Assembly (NCBI GenBank): GCA_029863385.1
Contig: JAOTVU010000046.1
Location: 1 to 32,018 of the forward strand
Length of the DNA stretch: 32,018 nucleotides
Direction: 5' to 3'
From: Acidimicrobiia bacterium
GTDB lineage: Bacteria > Actinomycetota > Acidimicrobiia > Acidimicrobiales > SZUA-35
Below are positions 23,485 through 30,695 of this stretch, one piece after another; the first letter of the stretch is position 1; the number at the start of each line of letters is the position of its first letter. The notes beneath the pieces are model-generated. The model was not told where the DNA came from. It made no database searches and worked only from the letters and a program-made list of their open reading frames with translations. The position numbers were made by a program, and so were the translations under genes.

Positions 23485-25038
23485 ATGGAACAGCTGAGCG
23501 GCCTCGACAGTGGGTTTCTGTCCATCGAGGCCGGCCACGCCGTCGGCCATGTCAGCGGGCTGCTCATCTGCGACCCGGCAACCTCGCCGGAACCCTGGAC
23601 CTTTCGCCGGTTCCGGGAATTCCTGATCTCCCGCCTTCACCTGCTCCCCGTGTTCACCAAGAAGTTGCAGGAGGTCCCGTTCGGCCTCGACCAGCCCTAC
23701 TGGGTCAGCGACAAGAACTTCGATTTCGACTACCACCTCCGCTCGGCGGCCGTTCCCGGCGACGGGGGCCGTGAGGCCTTCGCCGACTACGTGGCCCGGA
23801 TCCACGAGCGGCCACTCGATCGGAACCGCCCCTTGTGGGAGTGCTATGTCATCGAAGGCGTCGACGGTGACAAGGTGGCGCTGCTGTCCAAAATCCACCA
23901 TTGCGCCATCGACGGGCAGGCCGGCGTCGAGATGCTGACCGCCGTGGTCGACGTCACCCCCGACTCCCCGCCGCGCCCCGAGTCCGGTGAGCCCGAGATC
24001 ATCGAACCCCCGGCTCCTCACGAGATGGCTCTGCGGGCGGCCACCAACATGTTGCTGTGGCCGGTCCGGCTGGCTCGGGCCGGCAACGCGCTTGCCCGGG
24101 CCATCCCCCTGCTCGGCCCGATCCTCGCCCGCTCGCCGTCGGTGTTCGGCGGGGTGGAGGACAGCATGATCGACACGCTGCAGCGGGCCGGGGGCGCCCC
24201 CCGAACGTCGTTCAACTCGGTCATCGGCCCTCACCGCCGGTTCGCCTACGCCGGCGTACATCTCGACGCCGTCAAGACGGTGAAGAACGCCGCCGAGGTA
24301 ACGGTCAACGATGTGGTGATGGCCGTGGTCGGTGCGGTGCTGCGCCGCTGGCTCATCGCCCACGAGGAGCTGCCCCCGCGATCCCTCATGGCCATGGTCC
24401 CGATCTCCGTGCGGGAGAAGGGCGAGACCGACCTGGGCAACCGGGTCTCGTCGACCATCGCCCCGCTCGCCACCCACCTTAACGATCCGTTGGAACGCCT
24501 GTGGGCGGTTCAGGAGGGAATGCGGGTGGCCAAGGAGCAGCATTCGTCGTTGCCGAAGAACCTGGTGACCGATCTCACCGAGGTCGCACCGCCGGCGGTC
24601 GCCGCCCTGGCCGCCCAGGCCGCAGCCGACGCCAAGCTGGCCAAGTGGGTGACGCTGCCGTTCAACGTGGTGGTGTCGAATGTTCCCGGCCCACCTGTGC
24701 CCCTGTACCTCAACGGGGCCAAGGTCCTGCACAACATCCCACTGTCGGCCATCACCGACGGAGTCGGCCTCAATGTGACCGTGCAGTCGACCGAGAACAG
24801 CCTCGACTTCGGCTTCATCGCCGACCGGGATTTGGTACCCGACCTGTGGTCGTTGGCGGACTCCGTCGGCGACTGCCTGATCGAGCTGGCCGATGCCCTG
24901 GACGTCGACCTGCAGCCCTACGGCCTCGCCACCGCTCAGAAGGCCGCGAAGAAGACAGCGGCCAAGAAGACCGCGGCCAAGAAGCCAACCGCCAAGAAGA
25001 GGACAGCGGCCAGGAAGGCCTCGCACGGCGGATCATGA
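23485..25038 (+). CDS. Wax ester synthase/diacylglycerol acyltransferase (WS/DGAT) with Lys-rich tail
   Basis: This 517-residue acyltransferase transfers an acyl group from acyl-CoA to a fatty alcohol or diacylglycerol, making storage lipids at the membrane or lipid droplet. The active-site motif HHCAIDG is intact at residues 138-144. Other family blocks are LSGLDSGFLSIE at the start, DFDYHLRSAAVP, RPLWECYVIEG, and the C-domain motif NVVVSNVPGPPVPLYLNGA. The ATG at 23485 is supported by GGAAGGTGAG just upstream. The last 35 or so residues, after the folded domain, are an unusual AKKTAAKK-type repeat rich in lysine and alanine. The gene is convergent with a second WS/DGAT gene, suggesting a local triacylglycerol/wax locus. 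Confidence 0.93.
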   Translation: MEQLSGLDSGFLSIEAGHAVGHVSGLLICDPATSPEPWTFRRFREFLISRLHLLPVFTKKLQEVPFGLDQPYWVSDKNFDFDYHLRSAAVPGDGGREAFADYVARIHERPLDRNRPLWECYVIEGVDGDKVALLSKIHHCAIDGQAGVEMLTAVVDVTPDSPPRPESGEPEIIEPPAPHEMALRAATNMLLWPVRLARAGNALARAIPLLGPILARSPSVFGGVEDSMIDTLQRAGGAPRTSFNSVIGPHRRFAYAGVHLDAVKTVKNAAEVTVNDVVMAVVGAVLRRWLIAHEELPPRSLMAMVPISVREKGETDLGNRVSSTIAPLATHLNDPLERLWAVQEGMRVAKEQHSSLPKNLVTDLTEVAPPAVAALAAQAAADAKLAKWVTLPFNVVVSNVPGPPVPLYLNGAKVLHNIPLSAITDGVGLNVTVQSTENSLDFGFIADRDLVPDLWSLADSVGDCLIELADALDVDLQPYGLATAQKAAKKTAAKKTAAKKPTAKKRTAARKASHGGS

Positions 25039-25043
25039 ACGAT

Positions 25044-25062
25044 GCCGCCGGCACCCGGCGGC
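25044..25062. terminator. Terminator-like hairpin between convergent WS/DGAT genes
   Basis: The stem GCCGCCG/CGGCGGC (seven pairs, five-base loop) starts six bases after the stop of the first WS/DGAT gene, followed by a moderately T-rich stretch (GGTTGTGTTTCC). Its position and stability suit a terminator for the plus-strand gene. Confidence 0.5.
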
Positions 25063-25125
25063 CTCCTCGGTTGTGTTTCCCCTCGTTCTGCTTGCCGCTC
25101 GACCCTGCGGGAACGCCGTTGAACG

Positions 25126-26478
25126 CTACGTGGTCGCACCGCCCGACGCCGATGCCGCCGCCCGTTCGATTCCGGAGGCCAGGGCCTCGATCTCCAGCCC
25201 AGCATCCCGGTCTCCGGTCACGCCGAAACCGAAGCTGCCCCGGAAGCTCATCACCCCGACGGCGATACGAACCCGGGCCACGAGCGGGATGGCGGGATAG
25301 AGCTCGACCATCTGGCGATCGAGCACCGTCACCTCGTGATACGGGCCGGGGGCGTTGACGGTGACCGTCTGCACGCCGCTCAACCTGGTACCGGCCTGGG
25401 TGGCCGAGCGGAGACCGAGCCCGCACAGATTCGGCGCCACCAGTCCGGGCAGCCCGGACAGCGTGGCTCCGGCCACCGGCTTGAGGCCGCCGGTGGCGTG
25501 GCGGGTCTGGTCGTAAATCAGCTGCACCGTCTCGGCGAACGTCTCGCAGCGAACCGGAAGATCGGCCTCCAAGGCGGTGACCTCATTGGTGAAACGGTCG
25601 CCGGTGGTCACCGCCAGTGGAGCCAGGGTGCGAAGCGTGTGGGGGAGCGGACGGCCTCCGGCCTCGAGCATGGAACGGTACCCCCGGGTGATGAGGGCGA
25701 GCACCACATCGTTGGTGGTCACCTCGTGCCGGTCACGAAGAGCCCGGATCGTCGATCCGTCGACCGCCACCTGATGCCAGCGGCGGTGGGGACCAACGGC
25801 CCCGGTCAGCCCGGCCCGAGCCGCCTGCGTGCTTCCTCCGGTTGCCGACCCGGCCACCCTGATCGCCGGTTCGACCAGCTTGCGTCGCACCAGCCGGTAC
25901 TGCTCGATCGGGTTGATCGCCAGTTCGGCCGCCGTCTCGGTGAGAATCCGACGCCCGCTCGGGGCGGGCGGGGGTGACCAGCCTTCGTCCCCGCTGGTTG
26001 CGGCCGCCGATTCCTTGGTCTGATCGGTGATGATCGACAGGGGATCGGCGCCCGACACGCCGTCGATGACGGCGTAGTGGGTCTTGCTGAGCAACGCCCA
26101 CCGTCTGCCGGGCAGCCCGCTGACCAGCCAGAGTTCCCACAGCGGTTTGCCCCGGTCCAGCCGCTGGGACTGGAGGCGCCCGACCAGGTTGCGGAAGTCC
26201 GCCATCGTCGCCCGGCGGGGAAGGCCGGTCCGACGGAGGTGGTAGTCGAGCGCGAAGTTGACGTCGTCGACCCACACCGGCCGGCCCAGATCGAGGGGAA
26301 CCGAGACAACCCGCTGTCGCAGCCGCGGAACGTAGCGGATGCGCTGATGGACCCGGTCGTGGAGATCGGCCAGCGTCGGCTCGGTGCCTTCGAACACCGC
26401 GATGGTCACGTTGTGCATGGCGCTGACCTCGTCCTCCAGGTCGAGGAAGGCGGCGTCTTCTACGGTCAGTCGTTCCAT
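25126..26478 (-). CDS. WS/DGAT-family acyltransferase with HY variant of the active-site motif
   Basis: This 450-residue protein has the overall layout of WS/DGAT enzymes: MERLTVEDAAFLDLED at the start, FALDYHLRRTGLP, KPLWELWLVSG, and the C-terminal half with TVNAPGP and VMSFRGSFGFGVTGD. The catalytic HHxxxDG motif is HYAVIDG at residues 134-140: the first His is kept but the second, usually taken as the general base, is tyrosine. It may therefore be impaired, have another activity, or be a regulatory paralogue. Its start lies seven bases downstream of the stop of the patatin-like gene, so the two form an operon. No ribosome binding site precedes the ATG, which suggests translational coupling. 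Confidence 0.88.
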   Translation of the reverse strand: MERLTVEDAAFLDLEDEVSAMHNVTIAVFEGTEPTLADLHDRVHQRIRYVPRLRQRVVSVPLDLGRPVWVDDVNFALDYHLRRTGLPRRATMADFRNLVGRLQSQRLDRGKPLWELWLVSGLPGRRWALLSKTHYAVIDGVSGADPLSIITDQTKESAAATSGDEGWSPPPAPSGRRILTETAAELAINPIEQYRLVRRKLVEPAIRVAGSATGGSTQAARAGLTGAVGPHRRWHQVAVDGSTIRALRDRHEVTTNDVVLALITRGYRSMLEAGGRPLPHTLRTLAPLAVTTGDRFTNEVTALEADLPVRCETFAETVQLIYDQTRHATGGLKPVAGATLSGLPGLVAPNLCGLGLRSATQAGTRLSGVQTVTVNAPGPYHEVTVLDRQMVELYPAIPLVARVRIAVGVMSFRGSFGFGVTGDRDAGLEIEALASGIERAAASASGGATT

Positions 26479-26485
26479 GGAGGGC

Positions 26486-27490
26486 TCAATCCGGGTAGGG
26501 AACGTCGGGTGGGGAGCTCAGGCGCTCCCCGGCCAGGCGCAACAACTTCAGCAGGTCGGGGTCGACGGACGTTTCGATGCGCTCGGTGGCGGCGATCGCC
26601 GAGGCGGTTAGAACACTCACGACCCGGGTCGGGTCCATCGGGTTGGGGCCGACAGTCCGGCTCACGGTGGCATCGGGTTCGAGCACGATCGTGGGGATAC
26701 CGGCACGTTCCAGGCGATCGAGCTCCTGTTTCAGTTGGAGACTGGGCAGGCTGCGCAGCAGCGACCCCACTGGCGTCGCCGTGCTGGGCCGGTCGAGGGA
26801 CATCGCCGAGAGCGCAACCACGAGGTCGAGATCGGTGTCGGCCAGCAGATCGGCGTTCATCATGGAGCGGACGCCGCCGTCGACGTACCGACGGCCGTTG
26901 GCCTCGACCGGCTTGAAGTAGGCGGGAATGGCGCAGGAGGCAGCCACCGCCGTGCCAACCGCCACGTCACAGTCGTCGCGCCCGAACACGGTGATGCGGC
27001 CGCTGTCGAGATCGACGGCAGGAATCCACAGTTGCCGGTCGGGCCAGCCGTCGGGGTGCAGCACGTCGGCCTGTTCGCCGAGCACGGTCGTATCGAGTGA
27101 GCCGGCCGGCAGTGAGGCGGCGATGAGCCGCCCGAGCCGAGCCCGGTACAACCGGCTCATCTCCCCGACGATCAATCCCGGTGAGGCCGGAAACAGGAGA
27201 TTCAGCCCGAGCCGTGACTGGCCCCGGCCGGCCACTCGCCGCAGGCGGTCCATTCCCCGGAAGTCGGTCGGCACCGAGAGGATGCGCTCGACCAGGTTGG
27301 TCACCGACACGTTGCCCCGAAGGACTGCACCGACACTGCTTCCGGCCGACGTGCCGATGACGACCTCGGCGGTCCGGGCGTCCCAGCCGGTGGCCCGCTC
27401 GAGAGCCATCAGCGAACCGGCATGGAACGAGTAGCCGGCGATACCGCCGGCTCCCAGGACCAAACCGATTCGGGGTGCGCCTGAACTCAT
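26486..27490 (-). CDS. Patatin-like phospholipase
   Basis: This 334-residue lipid acyl hydrolase has the three patatin blocks: the glycine-rich oxyanion loop LVLGAGGIAGYSFHAG, the nucleophile elbow GTSAG with Ser48, and YVDGG with Asp204 completing the Ser-Asp dyad. The ATG at 27490 is chosen because the conserved block begins six residues later and AGGCAGGT precedes it; an upstream start would add 17 residues. No signal peptide is visible, so it acts inside the cell, probably releasing fatty acids from phospholipid or neutral lipid. The WS/DGAT gene downstream follows after seven bases, linking acyl release and acyl transfer in one transcript. Confidence 0.92.
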   Translation of the reverse strand: MSSGAPRIGLVLGAGGIAGYSFHAGSLMALERATGWDARTAEVVIGTSAGSSVGAVLRGNVSVTNLVERILSVPTDFRGMDRLRRVAGRGQSRLGLNLLFPASPGLIVGEMSRLYRARLGRLIAASLPAGSLDTTVLGEQADVLHPDGWPDRQLWIPAVDLDSGRITVFGRDDCDVAVGTAVAASCAIPAYFKPVEANGRRYVDGGVRSMMNADLLADTDLDLVVALSAMSLDRPSTATPVGSLLRSLPSLQLKQELDRLERAGIPTIVLEPDATVSRTVGPNPMDPTRVVSVLTASAIAATERIETSVDPDLLKLLRLAGERLSSPPDVPYPD

Positions 27491-27541
27491 TACCTGCCTC
27501 GTCCGAAGATCCATTCTCCCATGGACCCGCAGAACCACCAA

Positions 27542-27555
27542 GGGACGTTCGTCCC
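27542..27555. terminator. Short perfect hairpin between minus-strand genes
   Basis: GGGAC-GTTC-GTCCC is a perfect five-pair stem with a tetraloop located between the end of the minus-strand amidohydrolase (27634) and the start of the patatin-like gene (27490). It could terminate amidohydrolase transcription or structure the patatin leader. No T-tract is present. The 143-base interval holds nothing else that I can identify. Confidence 0.3.
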
Positions 27556-27633
27556 CGCTGTCGAGACCATGGTGCCTTCATCGACCAGGTGCCCGTTCCG
27601 CCCACCGACGAGTCGGACAGGCGCTGCGACGGA

Positions 27634-28896
27634 TCAGTCGATCGCTCGGCCGGCCTTCCAGATGTGGGTGAGTCGGGAGGGGTCACCCCACACGGAACGG
27701 TCGTCGAGGGGGTTCGTGTCGAGGGCGATGATGTCGGCGTCGTAGCCGGCCACCAGCTGCCCCGATCGGGGAGCCTGGGGACCGAGGGTTTCGGGCCCGT
27801 TCGCAGTGGCGGCCTCGATCGCCTCCAGATCGGTGAGGCCCGCGTTGATCAGATGGCCGATCTCCTCGCCGTTCTGCCCGTAGAACGGGGAGCCGCTGAC
27901 GAAGATGTCGCAGCCGGATGCGATCCGCACTCCTTTGGCCACGGCGATCTTCATCGCCTGTTCGTGCACATCGGCGATCGCCTTTCCCTTCTCATAGGCG
28001 TAGCGCGGGAGAACCTCGTCCATGCCGAGCAGCTTGTCGATGACGAAGCGGGTCGGTACCAGCATCGCCCCCGTCTCCACCATCAGTTCAGCCGCCTCCT
28101 CGTCGAGGTACGAACCATGTTCGATCGTATGGACCCCGGCCCGTAGGGCGGCCATGATCCCCGGCTTGCCATGGCAGTGTGCGGCCACGATCCGCTCGGC
28201 CCGGTCGGCCTCGGCCACGATGGCGGCCAGCTCCTCATCGGAGAACTGCTGGTGGATCGGATGATCGATCTCCGACATCACCCCGCCCGACGCACAGATC
28301 TTGATGAGCTTGGCGTTGGCCCGCAGATTCGTCCGCACGGCCCGCAGAACCTCGGGTACACCGTCGCACAGAATCGAGAAGTCGGCCGAGCAGTTGATGG
28401 CGTGGACGAAGTCGAGCGGGTAGGAGTGGATGTCACCGTGCCCGCCGGTGGTCGACAGGATGGCGCCCGCGGCATGGATGGTCGGTCCGAGCAGGCGACC
28501 CTCCTCGACCGCCGGCGCCATTCGCAGACCGAGTCCGCCCACTTCGCGAACCGAGGTCACCCCTCCTCGGATCGTGGCGGTCACATCGGCCACGGCCCGG
28601 GCCGTGGCGGTTACCGGGTGGGTGGTACCCAACATCTCGAGGTCGACCCCGGGCAGACCCACATAGTGAGCGTGGCAGTCCCACATCCCAGGCATGACGG
28701 TGTGGACCTCGGTGACCGATTCGCCGGAACCAATCGCCGGGGCGTCAGCCGTCGGCCCGGCGTAGCCGATGGTGCCCCCGTCGAGGCACACCGTCGCCCG
28801 CTCGATCGGCTCACCCCGACCTCGAATCATGACCTCGGCCACGATTCGATGGGTGACGGACCCTGCCGAGGATGTGCTCTCCGCTGGTGCGCTCAT
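27634..28896 (-). CDS. Amidohydrolase, imidazolonepropionase/Xaa-Pro-dipeptidase-like
   Basis: This 420-residue metal-dependent hydrolase belongs to the group that includes prolidase-like and imidazolonepropionase-like amidohydrolases. The full set of ligands for a binuclear site is visible: His75 and His77 (WDCHAH), Lys199 for the carbamylated bridge (LIKICASGG), His240 (AAHCHG), His260 (TIEHGSYLD) and Asp330 (SGCDIF). The N- and C-terminal beta-sandwich segments (VMIRGRGEPIERATVCLDGG; GYDADIIALDTNPLDD) are typical. No signal peptide is present. It is divergent from the ECF sigma factor, with only 38 bases between the two start codons. A cyclic amide or dipeptide substrate is likely, but which one is unknown. 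Confidence 0.92.
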   Translation of the reverse strand: MSAPAESTSSAGSVTHRIVAEVMIRGRGEPIERATVCLDGGTIGYAGPTADAPAIGSGESVTEVHTVMPGMWDCHAHYVGLPGVDLEMLGTTHPVTATARAVADVTATIRGGVTSVREVGGLGLRMAPAVEEGRLLGPTIHAAGAILSTTGGHGDIHSYPLDFVHAINCSADFSILCDGVPEVLRAVRTNLRANAKLIKICASGGVMSEIDHPIHQQFSDEELAAIVAEADRAERIVAAHCHGKPGIMAALRAGVHTIEHGSYLDEEAAELMVETGAMLVPTRFVIDKLLGMDEVLPRYAYEKGKAIADVHEQAMKIAVAKGVRIASGCDIFVSGSPFYGQNGEEIGHLINAGLTDLEAIEAATANGPETLGPQAPRSGQLVAGYDADIIALDTNPLDDRSVWGDPSRLTHIWKAGRAID

Positions 28897-28934
28897 AGAG
28901 TCAGTGTGGCTCCAGAGCCGACCGGCGGCAAGCT

Positions 28935-29513
28935 ATGCTTCGCCCCATCGAACGATCCGACTCCGAGCTCGTGGCTCAGGCTCAGGCGGGTGTGAGGGAA
29001 GCGGTTGACGAGCTCCTCCGACGCCACTACGACCGGCTGTACGCCGTGTGTCGTCGCGTCGCCGGCAACGATGCCGACGCGGCCGACGCCTGCCAGGAGG
29101 CGCTCGTGGCCATCGTGCGGGGCCTGCCCCGGTTCGACGGCCGCTCTTCGTTCAAAACGTGGAGCTACCGGGTGGCCACCAACGCCACCCTCGACGAGCT
29201 TCGCCGCCGGAAACGGCGGCCGCTGGCCGTCGACACCGACGAGCGACCGGAGCCGATAACCGACGACCCCTCGTTCGAAGAGCGGCTCACCGAGAACGAC
29301 AGGCTGGACGCCGCCCTGCGGCAACTGCCCGAGGAGTTCCGGGTGCCGGTCGTGTTGCGCGACATCGGCGGCCTCGACTACGCCGAGATCGCCCAGTCGC
29401 TCGACATCCCGCCCGGCACGGTTCGATCCCGAATCGCCCGCGGCCGCCGCCACCTGGCGGGCATTTTGACCCAGTCCGACTCGCCGGGAGCAGGATTATC
29501 CAATTTGGAATGA
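28935..29513 (+). CDS. ECF RNA polymerase sigma factor
   Basis: This 192-residue group IV sigma factor contains region 2 (ELLRRHYDRLYAVCRRVAGN, ADACQEALVAIVRGLPRFDG, FKTWSYRVATNATLDELRRRK) and region 4 (LRQLPEEFRVPVVLRDIGGLDYAEIAQSLDIPPGTVRSRIARGRRHL), joined by an acidic linker. It would direct RNA polymerase to a small regulon. The start at 28935 leaves only 38 bases to the divergent amidohydrolase, with no clear ribosome binding site. The following gene encodes a single-pass membrane protein with an anti-sigma-like N terminus, the expected partner. Confidence 0.94.
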   Translation: MLRPIERSDSELVAQAQAGVREAVDELLRRHYDRLYAVCRRVAGNDADAADACQEALVAIVRGLPRFDGRSSFKTWSYRVATNATLDELRRRKRRPLAVDTDERPEPITDDPSFEERLTENDRLDAALRQLPEEFRVPVVLRDIGGLDYAEIAQSLDIPPGTVRSRIARGRRHLAGILTQSDSPGAGLSNLE

Positions 29514-29604
29514 CATTTCGGAGAGAGCCGGGAACCAGCACCGCCTCGCCGTCGTCATAGAGAAGCAACAAAGTGACAAAAGGCGAAACCGAACAACCAA
29601 GCCG

Positions 29605-30633
29605 ATGACCGACCAAGAACTCGATCTCCTTGCATCCAGTTTCCTGGATGGAGAGGCCACCCCCGACGAGGTGGCGATGATCGAACGCGACCCGGCGCTC
29701 CTCGCTCGGGTCGAGGAGCTGCGGGTGGCGCAGTCGGCCATGCGGGCTCCGGTGCCCCGGCCCTCGATGCAGGTGAAGGAGGATCAGCTCGCAGCGGCGC
29801 TGGCCGCCTTCGATGCGGCCGACCAACGAACGACGGTGATGGCGGTCGACGGGGCGGCCGAGACAACGGCCGAGGCAACGTCTGAGGCAACTTCTGACGC
29901 AGCGGCGGAACCCACCGAAGGCGCCGGTCCGGTCATCGACCTTCGCGCCCACCGCATCCGGCGGGAACAGCGGGAGGCGGAGGCCGCCGGCCGAATGCGC
30001 TGGCTCTCAGCCGCGGCCGGAGTGCTGGTGTTCGCCGCTGGTGCGGTGTTCCTCATCAGCCAGACCAACAACGGTGGGGACGACGGCGAGTTCGCGGGCG
30101 ACGTTCCGGCCGCCGAAACGGCGGCAACCGAGTCGGCCGAAGCCCAGATGGCCCCCGCCGGTGACGGAGGTGCCGACGTCTCGGCTGATTCCGAGCTGAG
30201 CACCGACGCCGCGATTGACAGCGAGGCCATGGATGCCGACGCCGAAGAGGACTTCGCGGTCGAGGAGGCCGAGGCGGCAGCGGCTGACGAGGCTGTGTCG
30301 GCCGCCGATGCCGGCTCGGAGCCGGCCATTCGTGAGTTCGCCGAGGAGGGCTTCTTCGGCGACGAGCCTGTGGCCACCTACCAGGCCGTTCCCACCAGTG
30401 ACGAGCTGCTCGCCGATCTCGATCTCCCGTGGCGCACTCCTGAGTCGGCGATGTGCGCCGGCCGGGCCGAGCTACCCGACAATGCCGAGATCATCGGCTA
30501 CCTGCCGATAGAGATCCCCGCCGCTGGCGACGGGACCGACTCGGCGACGCGGGTGGTCGAGGCCCTGTACCTGACGGTCGGAGGCGAGTCGCAGGTGGTC
30601 CTCGTCGACACCGACACCTGCGCCGTCATCTAG
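29605..30633 (+). CDS. Putative membrane anti-sigma factor with acidic external domain
   Basis: This 342-residue single-pass protein starts 91 bases after the ECF sigma gene. The N-terminal segment LDLLASSFLDGEATPDEVAMIERDP resembles the sigma-binding start of anti-sigma factors, but there is no HxxxCxxC zinc motif. One membrane helix lies at residues 132-152 after a basic stretch (HRIRREQREAEAAGR). Beyond it is a long Ala/Asp/Glu-rich, low-complexity segment (about 157-255) and a compact C-terminal domain (about 265-342) with two cysteines (SAMCAGRAE and DTCAV) that might pair outside the cell. The orientation, cytoplasmic N terminus with external C terminus, suits a signal-sensing anti-sigma factor. 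That role is inferred mainly from position. Confidence 0.7.
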   Translation: MTDQELDLLASSFLDGEATPDEVAMIERDPALLARVEELRVAQSAMRAPVPRPSMQVKEDQLAAALAAFDAADQRTTVMAVDGAAETTAEATSEATSDAAAEPTEGAGPVIDLRAHRIRREQREAEAAGRMRWLSAAAGVLVFAAGAVFLISQTNNGGDDGEFAGDVPAAETAATESAEAQMAPAGDGGADVSADSELSTDAAIDSEAMDADAEEDFAVEEAEAAAADEAVSAADAGSEPAIREFAEEGFFGDEPVATYQAVPTSDELLADLDLPWRTPESAMCAGRAELPDNAEIIGYLPIEIPAAGDGTDSATRVVEALYLTVGGESQVVLVDTDTCAVI

Positions 30634-30654
30634 TTGCAGGCCCACGACACCTAG

Positions 30655-30675
30655 CCGACCGCTCGCCGCGGTCGG
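30655..30675 (+). terminator. Hairpin after the anti-sigma gene
   Basis: The perfect eight-pair stem CCGACCGC/GCGGTCGG with loop TCGCC begins 22 bases after the stop of the putative anti-sigma gene and 41 bases before the start of the permease gene. There is no T-tract. It probably separates the two transcription units. Confidence 0.45.
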
Positions 30676-30695
30676 TGTAGCGTTGATGGGACCTC

